Of a stretch of 5,370 bases of DNA, positions 1 to 5,370 are shown piece after piece. The DNA is from Thermoleophilia bacterium (GTDB taxonomy: Bacteria; Actinomycetota; Thermoleophilia; Gaiellales; Gaiellaceae), in contig JABFWJ010000332.1 of NCBI GenBank assembly GCA_013362295.1, positions 1 to 5,370 on the forward strand, in the 5' to 3' direction. Numbering within the stretch: the stretch's first letter is position 1; each line of letters starts with the position of its first letter. A program made the position numbers and the translations under genes. The notes beneath the pieces are model-generated. The model ran no database searches. It was not told where the DNA came from and saw nothing but the letters and a program-made list of their open reading frames with translations.

Positions 1-846
1 GACGACGATCCCCGCCTGCGGCCCGCCGAGCAGCTTGTCGCCGCTGAAGCAGACGAGGTCTGCGCCTGCCGCGAGCGACGCCTGCGCCGTCGGCTCGTCG
101 GAGAGCTCGAGCAGCGCACCCGACCCGAGATCGTCGAGGAGCGGCAGGCCGTGGCGGCGCGCCACCGCCGCCAGGTCGGCGAGCCCCGGCTGCTCGGTGA
201 AGCCCACAACCCGGAAGTTCGACTGGTGGACGCGCAGGAGCAGGGCGGTCTCCGCGGCAACGGCCCGTTCGTAGTCAGCCGCGCGCGTGCGGTTCGTGGT
301 GCCGACCTCGACGAGCCGCGCGCCGGAGCGTGCGAGCACGTCGGGAATGCGGAAGCCGTCACCGATCTCGATCAGCTCGCCGCGGGAGACGAGCACGTCT
401 CGCCCTTCGGCCAGTGCAGCGAGCGTGAGCAGCAACGCGCCCGCGTTGTTGTTGACGACGATTGCCGACTCGGCGCCGGTCAGGCGCCGCAGGATGCCGG
501 TGACGTGATCCTGCCGCGACCCTCGAGCGCCCCGCGCCAGGTCGTACTCGAGGTTCGAGTACCCCCGGCCCGCTTCGGCGACCCGCTCGAGCGCCGCCGC
601 CGCGAGCGGTGCGCGGCCCAGATTCGTGTGGACGATCACACCCGTCGCGTTGAGGACACGGCGGAGCGCCGGTGCGCGGGCAGTCGAGAGCTCCGACTCG
701 AGCCGGGCGGCAAGGTCGCCGGGATCGCGTCCGGCGCGAATCTCCTCGCGGGCGCGGGCGAGCACGGCGCGGGCCGCGTCGACGGCCAGCGGGTCGCGGC
801 TGCCGCGCGCGAGTTCGTCCACCGACGGCAGGTCGCGTAGCTCCAC
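1..846 (-). CDS. selA: L-seryl-tRNA(Sec) selenium transferase SelA (3'-truncated by the window edge)
   Basis: SelA is the cytosolic PLP enzyme that converts Ser-tRNA(Sec) to Sec-tRNA(Sec) using selenophosphate from SelD; the product is delivered to the ribosome by SelB. The visible 282 residues read continuously and match SelA along their length. An N-terminal LPSVDEL segment (about residues 6-12) is followed by VIVHTNLGRAP (70-80), SNLEYDL with RGSR (97-111), IVVNNNAGALLL (129-140), GELIEIGDGFRIPD (156-169), VGTTNRT (181-187) and DLGSG (239-243). The PLP site is SGDKLLGGPQAG (268-279), with the Schiff-base lysine at K271 (codon 34-36) after D270. The C-terminal 150-180 residues usual for the family lie beyond position 1. 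An in-frame TGA at 904-906 bounds the frame upstream. I chose GTG at 844-846 because LPSVDEL then sits near the N-terminus, as in homologues, and a -10-like element lies 6 nt upstream. GTG at 862-864 (six residues longer) is the alternative. Neither has a clear Shine-Dalgarno. Identity is very secure; the exact start is not. Confidence 0.96.
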   Translation of the reverse strand, partial: MELRDLPSVDELARGSRDPLAVDAARAVLARAREEIRAGRDPGDLAARLESELSTARAPALRRVLNATGVIVHTNLGRAPLAAAALERVAEAGRGYSNLEYDLARGARGSRQDHVTGILRRLTGAESAIVVNNNAGALLLTLAALAEGRDVLVSRGELIEIGDGFRIPDVLARSGARLVEVGTTNRTRAADYERAVAAETALLLRVHQSNFRVVGFTEQPGLADLAAVARRHGLPLLDDLGSGALLELSDEPTAQASLAAGADLVCFSGDKLLGGPQAGIVV

Positions 847-852
847 GCGCCC

Positions 853-858
853 AAGATA
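853..858 (-). promoter_or_regulatory. Possible -10 element for a leaderless selA transcript
   Basis: On the minus strand this reads TATCTT, fitting the TANNNT -10 consensus of high-GC bacteria. It is followed by exactly 6 nt and then the GTG at 844-846, which would put transcription start on the start codon. No Shine-Dalgarno precedes that GTG, consistent with leaderless translation. There is no good -35: the hexamer at the 17-nt spacing is GCGTTA. A six-base match with three fixed bases can occur by chance, so this is only a candidate. Confidence 0.3.
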
Positions 859-911
859 CGCCACGCAAACACGCGTAACGCGGGCCCGGCCGCTCCCGTT
901 GCTTCACTGTC

Positions 912-915
912 GGAG
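912..915 (+). promoter_or_regulatory. GGAG abutting the vanW-family start codon
   Basis: GGAG lies directly against ATG at 916 with no spacer, whereas a working Shine-Dalgarno normally needs about 5-9 nt. It is therefore probably not a standard ribosome-binding site. No other purine-rich tract precedes the gene, so initiation may be leaderless or weak. Confidence 0.3.
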
Positions 916-2586
916 ATGAAACCTGCGCTCGTCCTCGTCACCGTGGTCCTGATCGCCGCCGTCGGCGCCGCGGTCGCCCGTGCCTGGCAGTTCCGCGGAG
1001 CCGCCAAACCCGGCGTCCACGTCCTCGGCGTCGACGTCGGCGGGGAGAGCCGCGCCCAGATCGCCCACGAGCTCAGCCGCTGGAACCGCCGCGAGGTGAC
1101 GATCCACGCCGGCAGCCGCTCGTTCCACGTGCGGCGCGGCTGGCTGGTGTCGATCGACGCCGACGCGACCGCCGGGCGCGCGCTCGCCGCCGGCTCCGAG
1201 ATCTCGCTCGTCGTGCCGACGCGCGAGGACGTTGCGCCGGGCGAAGCGGGCAACGTCCTCACCGAGCTCGCCCGCAGCGGACGCGCTCCCGTGCCGGCGC
1301 ACGTGGAGCTGCGCGGCACCGAGGTCGTCGTCAGACAGGCCGTCGACGGCCGTCGGCTCGACAGGGCCGCCCTGCTCCGGCGCCTCTCGCGCGACACCGC
1401 GGTCATCGAGGCGCCGTTCGAGCGCATCCGGCCCTCCGTCTCGGACGCCGCCGCCGCTGCAGCGGCGAACGAGGCGCGCAGGTTCCTCGCGCAACCGGTG
1501 CGGATCGCCTTCCACGGTGCACGCCTCGGCGCGCTGAGCCCGGCCCAGATCGCGCGCGCGCTGAGCATCGCCGAGCACGGTGGCCGCTTTGCGGTTCGAC
1601 TCGACGGCGAGGCGCTCGCCCGTACGGTCCGTCCACGGCTCGGGCGGTGGATCGAGCGCGCGCAAAACGCACAGTTCGTGGTCGCCGGCGACAGCGTTTC
1701 CGTCACGCCGTCGCGGCCGGGGCGCGACGTCGACCCCGCGCAGCTCACACGTGCGATCGCCGACGCCGCGCGGGGCGGTCACGTCGCGCACCTCGAGCTC
1801 GGTCTGCGGCAACCCGATCTGACGACCGCCAAGGCGAAGGCGCTCGGCATCCGCGAGAAGCTCGTCTCCTTCACGACCGACATGGGCGTCTCGTCCTCGA
1901 ACCGCATCCACAACGTCCATCTGATGGCCGACTTCATCGACGGCACGCTGATCCGCCCGGGCGACACCTTCTCGTTCAACGAGGTGGTCGGGCCGCGGAC
2001 CGCCGAGCGCGGCTTCCTCGAGGGCCAGATGATCATCGGCTCGCTCGTCCTGCCGTCGATCGGCGGCGGCGTCTGCCAGACCGCGACCACGCTCTTCAAC
2101 GACGCGTTCGAGATCGGCCTGCCGATCCTCGCGCGCACGAACCACAACCTCTATCTCTCGCACTATCCGCTCGGCCGCGACGCGACCGTGTCGTGGGGCG
2201 GCCCCGACTTCGAGTTCAGGAACGACTTGAAGCACGGCATCCTGATCAAGACGTCGTACACCGACTCGACCCTGACGTTCACGTTCTACGGCACCGACGA
2301 GCACCGGCGGGTCGTGGCCAAGACCGGGGAGCAGACGAAGTGGACCGACCCGTCGATGAACTACGCCATCGATCCGAACGCGCCCCGCGGCTCGGTGAAG
2401 GTCGTGAAGGGGACGGGCGAGAAGGGCTTCGACGTGAGCGTCGACCGCACCGTCTACGACGCGAGCGGCAAGGAACTACGCCACGACACGTTCCGGTCGC
2501 ACTACATCCCGGACAGTCCGACGACGGTCTACGGGCCCGGCAAGAAGCCGCCCGGGCCCTACATCGTGCTGCCGAAGACGATCTGA
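916..2586 (+). CDS. VanW-family protein with putative peptidoglycan-binding-like repeats, membrane anchored
   Basis: This 556-residue protein is probably an envelope protein facing the cell wall. Residues 3-22 form a hydrophobic segment after Met-Lys, read as an uncleaved signal anchor or signal peptide. Residues about 34-170 start with VHVLGVDVGGESRAQIAHEL, the typical opening of the PG_binding_4 domain. A second copy-like region spans about 190-305 and ends with PGRDVDPAQLTRAI. The VanW domain covers about 314-446 and includes VSFTTDMGVSSSNRIHNV, RPGDTFSFNEVVGPRT, and the highly conserved IGGGVCQTATTLFN with C387. The C-terminal region (about 490-545) resembles a G5-type beta domain, followed by a Gly/Pro/Lys tail. 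VanW was named from a vancomycin-resistance cluster, but its biochemical function is not established; this protein should not be called a resistance gene. ATG 916 is kept because it gives a complete anchor; GTG 943 would cut into it. It is monocistronic in this window, divergent from selA and convergent with the LOG gene. Confidence 0.93.
   Translation: MKPALVLVTVVLIAAVGAAVARAWQFRGAAKPGVHVLGVDVGGESRAQIAHELSRWNRREVTIHAGSRSFHVRRGWLVSIDADATAGRALAAGSEISLVVPTREDVAPGEAGNVLTELARSGRAPVPAHVELRGTEVVVRQAVDGRRLDRAALLRRLSRDTAVIEAPFERIRPSVSDAAAAAAANEARRFLAQPVRIAFHGARLGALSPAQIARALSIAEHGGRFAVRLDGEALARTVRPRLGRWIERAQNAQFVVAGDSVSVTPSRPGRDVDPAQLTRAIADAARGGHVAHLELGLRQPDLTTAKAKALGIREKLVSFTTDMGVSSSNRIHNVHLMADFIDGTLIRPGDTFSFNEVVGPRTAERGFLEGQMIIGSLVLPSIGGGVCQTATTLFNDAFEIGLPILARTNHNLYLSHYPLGRDATVSWGGPDFEFRNDLKHGILIKTSYTDSTLTFTFYGTDEHRRVVAKTGEQTKWTDPSMNYAIDPNAPRGSVKVVKGTGEKGFDVSVDRTVYDASGKELRHDTFRSHYIPDSPTTVYGPGKKPPGPYIVLPKTI
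2533..2559. repeat. 8-bp GC inverted repeat at the 3' end of the vanW-family gene
   Basis: GGGCCCGG at 2533-2540 is perfectly complementary to CCGGGCCC at 2552-2559, leaving an 11-nt loop, 24 bp before the TGA. It lies within codons for the PGKKPPGP tail, so the repeat may be a by-product of Gly/Pro codons. No T-tract follows. It could still act as a hairpin near the end of convergent transcription units. Confidence 0.45.
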
Positions 2587-2637
2587 CCGGCTTCACGTCG
2601 AACCCGATCCGGCGCAGCCGAACCAGATTCGAGCCTT
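2587..2637. other. Convergent gap between the vanW-family and LOG-family genes
   Basis: The two stop codons face each other across 51 bp. One would expect a bidirectional terminator here, but I see only weak 5-bp complementarities (for example TCGAA with TTCGA across a long loop) and no T-run. The best hairpin nearby is the inverted repeat inside the vanW-family coding end. Confidence 0.5.
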
Positions 2638-3339
2638 TCACTGCGCGTCGGCCTTCTCGGGCGAAGCGGGAACGGCCGCACAGCGGCGGTCGTAGCATTC
2701 GAGCACGTGCTGCACGGCCTCGTCGACGTCGTCGGTCAGCCGAAGCAGCTCCACGTCGTCCGCGGAGATCATCCCGTCGGCGAGCAGCTCGTCGCGGATG
2801 AAGTCGATCATCGGCTCCCAGTACCCGGTGTCGAAGAGCACGATTGGGAAGTGGAGGATCTTCCCCGTCTGGATCAACGTCAGCGCCTCGTAGAGCTCGT
2901 CGAGCGTGCCGAAGCCGCCGGGGAAGATCACGAAGCCTTCGGAGGGGCGGACGAAGCAGACCTTGCGGGCGTAGAAGTGGTCGAACTCGTGCGCGATGTC
3001 GAGGTATGGGTTCTCGAACTGCTCGTGCGGCAGCACGATGTTGAATCCGACCGACAGGCCGCCGCCCTCCTTGCAGCCGCGGTTCGCGGCCTCCATCACG
3101 CCCGGTCCGCCGCCCGTCACGACGCACCAGCCGGCCTCGCCGAAGCGGCGTCCGGCCGCGCGCGCGTCCTCGTACGGCTTGCTGCCGGCCTTCACGCGGG
3201 CGGAGCCGAAGAGGGCGACCGCCGGGCGGTCGATCAGCGCGACCTTCTCGAAACCCGCGCGGAACTCCTCCGCGATCTTCGCGACGGAAGCGTCGATCGG
3301 CGACGTGCCCTGGTCGAGGATCTTCCGGTCGTCGGTCAC
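2638..3339 (-). CDS. LOG-family (TIGR00730-type) Rossmann-fold nucleotide hydrolase-like protein
   Basis: This 233-residue soluble protein belongs to the LOG ('lysine decarboxylase-like') family. Characterised members are phosphoribohydrolases that release a base from nucleoside 5'-monophosphates, as in cytokinin activation; many bacterial members have no known physiological substrate. The two signature loops are intact: TGGGPGVMEAANRG (75-88) and PGGFGTLDE (140-148), which provides the catalytic Glu E148. The conserved Arg-Lys pair is ARK (124-126). The N-terminal 35 residues precede the Rossmann core, as in the longer ~230-250 aa members. The start is GTG at 3337-3339, which overlaps the TGA of the upstream protease gene as GTGA. 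This argues for translational coupling and against the longer upstream in-frame extension, which would read through the protease gene in another frame. It ends convergent to the vanW-family gene. Lysine decarboxylase activity, sometimes written in old annotations, is not expected. Confidence 0.93.
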   Translation of the reverse strand: MTDDRKILDQGTSPIDASVAKIAEEFRAGFEKVALIDRPAVALFGSARVKAGSKPYEDARAAGRRFGEAGWCVVTGGGPGVMEAANRGCKEGGGLSVGFNIVLPHEQFENPYLDIAHEFDHFYARKVCFVRPSEGFVIFPGGFGTLDELYEALTLIQTGKILHFPIVLFDTGYWEPMIDFIRDELLADGMISADDVELLRLTDDVDEAVQHVLECYDRRCAAVPASPEKADAQ

Positions 3340-3977
3340 AGGCGGTGCTGCGGCTTGTACGTGGCGATCATCCCGAGGATCAGCATCGCGGCGGTGCCGA
3401 AGTAGAGGGCGTAGGACGCGAACGCGAGGCCGCGTCCGCCGCCGAGCCGGAGCCAGCGCGCCGAGCGCCACACCGCACCGCCGTCGAAGATCCCGAACGG
3501 GATCAGGTTGAAGAGGTTGAGGAAGAAGCCGGAGTACGCGAGCGCATACATCAGCCGCGAGCCGTCGTGCTGCGCGATCGCGAAGCAGACCGCAGCCGCT
3601 GCGCCGCCGAGGATCGGCCCGGCGATCGCGACGCGGACGGTCTGCCACGGGTGGCCACGCGTGTACTGGACGTAGGCGCCGAGGAATGGCACGAAGACCG
3701 GTAGCTTCGGGTTCAGTCCCTCGCGCTTCGCCTCGATGAAGTGGCCGGTCTCGTGCAGGAGGATCAGGAGCACGAAGCCGACCGCGAACTTCCACCCGAA
3801 GATCAGCGCGTAGGCCGCGAGCGCGATGAAGATGCTCGAGAACTTCAGGAGCACGAAGCCCCACTTCGCGGCGGCGATCACGAGCGCGATCACCGGGCCG
3901 ACGAGTTTTCTGAGGCGGGCACCCCAGTCGGTGCCGCGCGGCTGGATCGGCTCGTAGTCGCGGTCGTCGAAGCTCAT
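3336..3977 (-). CDS. Site-2 protease family (M50) intramembrane zinc metalloprotease
   Basis: This 213-residue integral membrane protein is a small member of peptidase family M50. The zinc-binding HExxH motif is HETGH (75-79), at the end of a hydrophobic helix (about 62-78). The third ligand motif is NLFNLIPFGIFDGG (154-167), with the metal-binding Asp at D165. Hydrophobic segments lie at about 25-60, 62-78, 115-136, 142-163 and 184-205, and the N-terminal 20 residues are polar. No PDZ or CBS domain is visible, so it is a minimal-core S2P rather than an RseP-type enzyme. Family members cleave transmembrane segments of regulators such as anti-sigma factors, but no substrate is evident here. 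ATG 3975-3977 is chosen because GGAGG lies 9 nt upstream; GTG 3981-3983 in the same frame would leave only 3 nt. It follows moaDE by 28 bp and overlaps the LOG gene by 4 bp. Confidence 0.93.
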   Translation of the reverse strand: MSFDDRDYEPIQPRGTDWGARLRKLVGPVIALVIAAAKWGFVLLKFSSIFIALAAYALIFGWKFAVGFVLLILLHETGHFIEAKREGLNPKLPVFVPFLGAYVQYTRGHPWQTVRVAIAGPILGGAAAAVCFAIAQHDGSRLMYALAYSGFFLNLFNLIPFGIFDGGAVWRSARWLRLGGGRGLAFASYALYFGTAAMLILGMIATYKPQHRL

Positions 3978-3986
3978 ACCCACTCG

Positions 3987-3991
3987 CCTCC
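3987..3991 (-). promoter_or_regulatory. Ribosome-binding site of the M50 protease gene
   Basis: The minus strand reads GGAGG, 9 nt before ATG 3977 and 3 nt before the alternative GTG 3983. The spacing favours the ATG. It is the only good Shine-Dalgarno in the window, in contrast to the selA, moaDE and LOG starts. Confidence 0.65.
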
Positions 3992-3994
3992 GTC

Positions 3995-4007
3995 GAGCCG
4001 ACGGCTC
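3995..4007. repeat. Short palindrome between moaDE and the M50 gene
   Basis: GAGCCG and CGGCTC flank a single central A, giving a perfect 6-bp inverted repeat across the moaDE stop codon. As RNA it could form a 5-bp stem with a 3-nt loop a few bases upstream of the GGAGG of the protease gene. It could be a minor processing or translation-tuning element, or chance in GC-rich DNA. Confidence 0.35.
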
Positions 4008-4635
4008 ATGACCCTCGTCCGATCCATTCCTCGCCGCCCTCGTAGACCTCCTTCTTCCAGAGCGGTACGCGCTCCTTCAACTCGTCGATCGCGTCCTTGC
4101 AGGCGGCGAGCGCATCGTGGCGGTGTGGGGCGGAGACGGCGATCACGACCGAGGTCTCCCCGATTCCCACGCGTCCGACACGGTGGTGGATCGCGACCGC
4201 GTTGAGGTCGTAGCGCGCGTTCAGGCTGTCGGCGATCTCCTCCATCACGTGCTCCGCCATGCCCTCGTATGCCTCGTAGTCGAGGTGGGTGACGGTGCGG
4301 CCGCGCGAGTGGACGCGCGTCGTGCCGGTGAACGTCGCGATCGCGCCGGCCTCCTCGTCGCGCACCTCGTCGACGACGCGATCGAGCGAGAGCGGCTCGT
4401 CGCAGAGCAGGAAGGCGCCCCCGGAGACCGGCGGGATCAGCGCGACCTCGTCACCGTCCGCGAGGGCGCGGTCGCGGGTCGCGTACTCCTTGTTGACGGC
4501 GTAGAGCAACCCGTCGGGCTCCGTGCCGAGCTCGAGTGCGTTCCAGACGTCGCCCACCGTCGCGGCGTCGACGTCGCGTTGCGACCAGCCGGCCCGTTCC
4601 CGGAGGCCGGCGAAGAGACGAACGCGCACGGTCAC
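4006..4635 (-). CDS. MoaD-MoaE fusion: both subunits of molybdopterin synthase in one chain
   Basis: Molybdopterin synthase inserts two sulfurs into cyclic pyranopterin monophosphate to make molybdopterin. MoaD carries sulfur as a C-terminal thiocarboxylate and MoaE is catalytic. Here residues 1-73 are MoaD: VRVRLFAGLRERAG at the start, VNKEYA (47-52), and DGDEVALIPPVSGG (60-73), ending in the diagnostic Gly-Gly. Residues 74-209 are MoaE: GAIATFTGTTR (97-107), YEAYEGMAE (120-128), HRVGRVGIGE (151-160), APHRHDA (169-175) and LKERVPLWKKE (186-196). K187 and K194 correspond to the active-site lysines K119 and K126 of E. coli MoaE. There is no linker, so the MoaD Gly-Gly would have to be freed by cleavage after G73 before thiocarboxylation, as reported for mycobacterial MoaX. 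The start is GTG 4633-4635, which places the MoaD beta-strand at the N-terminus; the longer in-frame extension runs into the upstream gene. The gene is 10 bp downstream of the propeller gene and 28 bp before the protease gene. Confidence 0.95.
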   Translation of the reverse strand: MTVRVRLFAGLRERAGWSQRDVDAATVGDVWNALELGTEPDGLLYAVNKEYATRDRALADGDEVALIPPVSGGAFLLCDEPLSLDRVVDEVRDEEAGAIATFTGTTRVHSRGRTVTHLDYEAYEGMAEHVMEEIADSLNARYDLNAVAIHHRVGRVGIGETSVVIAVSAPHRHDALAACKDAIDELKERVPLWKKEVYEGGEEWIGRGS

Positions 4636-4642
4636 GCGGTGA

Positions 4643-4648
4643 AGGCTA
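4643..4648 (-). promoter_or_regulatory. Possible internal -10 element upstream of moaDE
   Basis: The minus strand reads TAGCCT (TANNNT), 7 nt before the GTG of moaDE, and overlaps the TAG stop of the upstream gene. No Shine-Dalgarno is present before that GTG. This is the arrangement expected for a leaderless internal transcript, but part of the hexamer is fixed by the stop codon, so chance is a serious alternative. Confidence 0.2.
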
Positions 4649-5370
4649 CGCGCCCGCAGTCCAGACGGCGCCGGCCCACCAGTCGTGGTGTCCGTAGTAG
4701 CCGAGGCTGAAGCCGAGGTTCGCAAACGGCCCCACGCTGCGCCCGCCGCGCGAGAGCATCAGCCGCCCGACGCCCTGCCGCTCGCGCACGAAGAGCAGCG
4801 CGTCGCCGCGGCGGGACCACTTCGGCGACTCGTCCGCGGTCCCCACCGGCGGATCATCGAGCAGCTGCCGGGCGCCGTCGAGCCCCACCCGCCACAGCTG
4901 CCAGCGCGTGTGGAAGAACTGTGCGTCATCCCTGTCGCGCTGCGAGAGCACGGCGGCGGCCGCGCCGTCGGGCCTGCACGCCACGGAGCCGAAGGCGCGG
5001 CGACGATCGCGCCACAGGTCGTGCGGTCGCCAGTCGGGCGCCCGCGCAACGAGCAGGCGCTTCCCGTGGGTCGCAATCCGGTTCTCCCCCGCGGTGAGCA
5101 CGAGCGCCCGGCCGCACCAGCTCCAGTAGTCGCGGTAGAGGAGCATCTTCGCGACGTGGACGACCCGGCCGTCGGAGACGCGCAGCGCCTGTAGCTCCAG
5201 CCCGTCCGCGGCGATCGACGAGGACCCGAAGGGGTCGAGATAGAAGAACAGCCAGCGGCCGTCGGGCGCCCAGTCGACCAGTCCGAGCGGGCCGGCGGCG
5301 GGCCGGCCCCGATAGACGACCCGTCCGCCGACCTCGATCGTCGCCTTCCCGACGATCCGTGCGGCGCGTC
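4646..5370 (-). CDS. TolB/WD40-like beta-propeller protein, N-terminus outside the window
   Basis: The frame is open from the right edge to a TAG at 4646-4648, giving 240 visible residues of a longer protein. The sequence shows repeated blade-like units of the PD40/TolB type, in which a short hydrophobic strand follows an aspartate/glycine turn. Examples, numbered from the first visible residue, are DWAPDGRWLFF (32-42), CRPDGAAAAVL (131-141), WRVGLDGARQLL (159-170) and KWSRRGDALLFVRE (183-196). The end is rich in aromatic residues (GYYGHHDWWAGAVW). Propellers of this kind usually mediate protein-protein contacts in the periplasm or cell envelope, but no specific function can be assigned. The first internal ATG, at 5144-5146, is not the start, because the propeller pattern continues upstream of it. 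A signal peptide, if any, would lie beyond position 5370. It ends 10 bp before moaDE, so it is probably co-transcribed as an upstream member of that operon. Confidence 0.75.
   Translation of the reverse strand, partial: RAARIVGKATIEVGGRVVYRGRPAAGPLGLVDWAPDGRWLFFYLDPFGSSSIAADGLELQALRVSDGRVVHVAKMLLYRDYWSWCGRALVLTAGENRIATHGKRLLVARAPDWRPHDLWRDRRRAFGSVACRPDGAAAAVLSQRDRDDAQFFHTRWQLWRVGLDGARQLLDDPPVGTADESPKWSRRGDALLFVRERQGVGRLMLSRGGRSVGPFANLGFSLGYYGHHDWWAGAVWTAGA

Larger units (their letters stand above)
847..915. promoter_or_regulatory. Divergent intergenic region between selA and the vanW-family gene
   Basis: This 69-bp spacer must hold or overlap the promoters of both divergent genes, unless vanW transcription starts inside selA. 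It contains an 8-bp palindrome, CGGGCCCG at 881-888, of unknown meaning. For the rightward gene I see no convincing -35/-10 pair. The only clear element is the selA-directed TATCTT listed separately. Confidence 0.4.

Noticed and set aside
1..846. Plus-strand open frames opposite selA (for example 151-840)
   Set aside because: The minus strand encodes unmistakable SelA motifs; the plus-strand frames are compositional shadows with no motifs.
904..2304. 466-codon open frame on the minus strand opposite the vanW-family gene, in the same frame as selA
   Set aside because: It is a GC-rich shadow: the plus strand has clear VanW and PG_binding_4 homology, while this frame is Arg/Asp/Val-rich with no recognisable domain. 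A TGA at 904-906 separates it from selA, so it is not an extension of selA.
2584..2640. Possible selenocysteine (TGA) readthrough at the ends of the vanW-family or LOG genes, suggested by the presence of selA
   Set aside because: Both TGAs fall where the families normally end, the following codons have no homology, and no convincing SECIS-like hairpin lies just downstream.
1647..2801. 384-codon open frame on the plus strand
   Set aside because: It is a +1-frame shadow of the vanW-family gene, dominated by Arg/Ala/Pro, and it runs across the real stop into antisense of the LOG gene.
3340..3864. N-terminal extension of the LOG gene up to an ATG at 3864
   Set aside because: The extra residues are an out-of-frame reading of the M50 gene and are Arg/Pro-rich. 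LOG homology begins just after GTG 3339, which overlaps the protease stop as GTGA.
4636..4725. N-terminal extension of the MoaD-MoaE frame up to an ATG at 4725
   Set aside because: The extra 30 residues (Ser/Thr/Ala-rich) are a shadow of the propeller gene's C-terminus. MoaD normally begins with the VRVRLFAG strand directly.
1..5370. CRISPR array, tRNA, IS element or attachment site
   Set aside because: I found no regularly spaced repeats, tRNA-like cloverleaf, transposase motif or flanking direct repeats. The window is filled by recognisable genes.

Overview
This is a gene-dense, very GC-rich window with strong G/C at third codon positions, GTG starts and almost no intergenic space. The gene content is selA, a VanW/peptidoglycan-binding-like protein, a fused MoaD-MoaE, a site-2 protease, a LOG-family protein and a TolB-like propeller. 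Together with the base composition this suggests a high-GC actinobacterial lineage, perhaps Thermoleophilia. The lineage is an inference from style and content; no rRNA or other marker is present.

Layout. Positions 1-846 (minus) hold the N-terminal two thirds of selA, which runs off the left edge. A 69-bp divergent spacer separates it from a VanW-family cell-envelope protein at 916-2586 (plus). A 51-bp convergent gap follows. From 2638 to the right edge, everything is one tightly packed minus-strand run. In transcription order it holds a TolB/WD40-like beta-propeller protein (N-terminus outside the window), a MoaD-MoaE fusion (both subunits of molybdopterin synthase in one chain), a small M50 site-2 protease, and a LOG-family (TIGR00730-type) Rossmann protein. 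Gaps are 10 bp, 28 bp and a 4-bp GTGA overlap, so an operon is likely. No tRNA, rRNA, CRISPR, IS or prophage signal was seen.

How the genes may work together. SelA makes Sec-tRNA(Sec) for selenoproteins, and MoaD-MoaE makes molybdopterin. Both are needed by selenocysteine-containing molybdoenzymes such as some formate dehydrogenases, so their proximity is suggestive but not proof. The site-2 protease and LOG protein are translationally coupled, but their substrates cannot be read from the sequence. I see ordinary, recognisable families rather than a clearly new system. The most interesting points are the linkerless MoaD-MoaE fusion, its operon partners, and promoter-like TANNNT elements placed for leaderless GTG starts at selA and moaDE.
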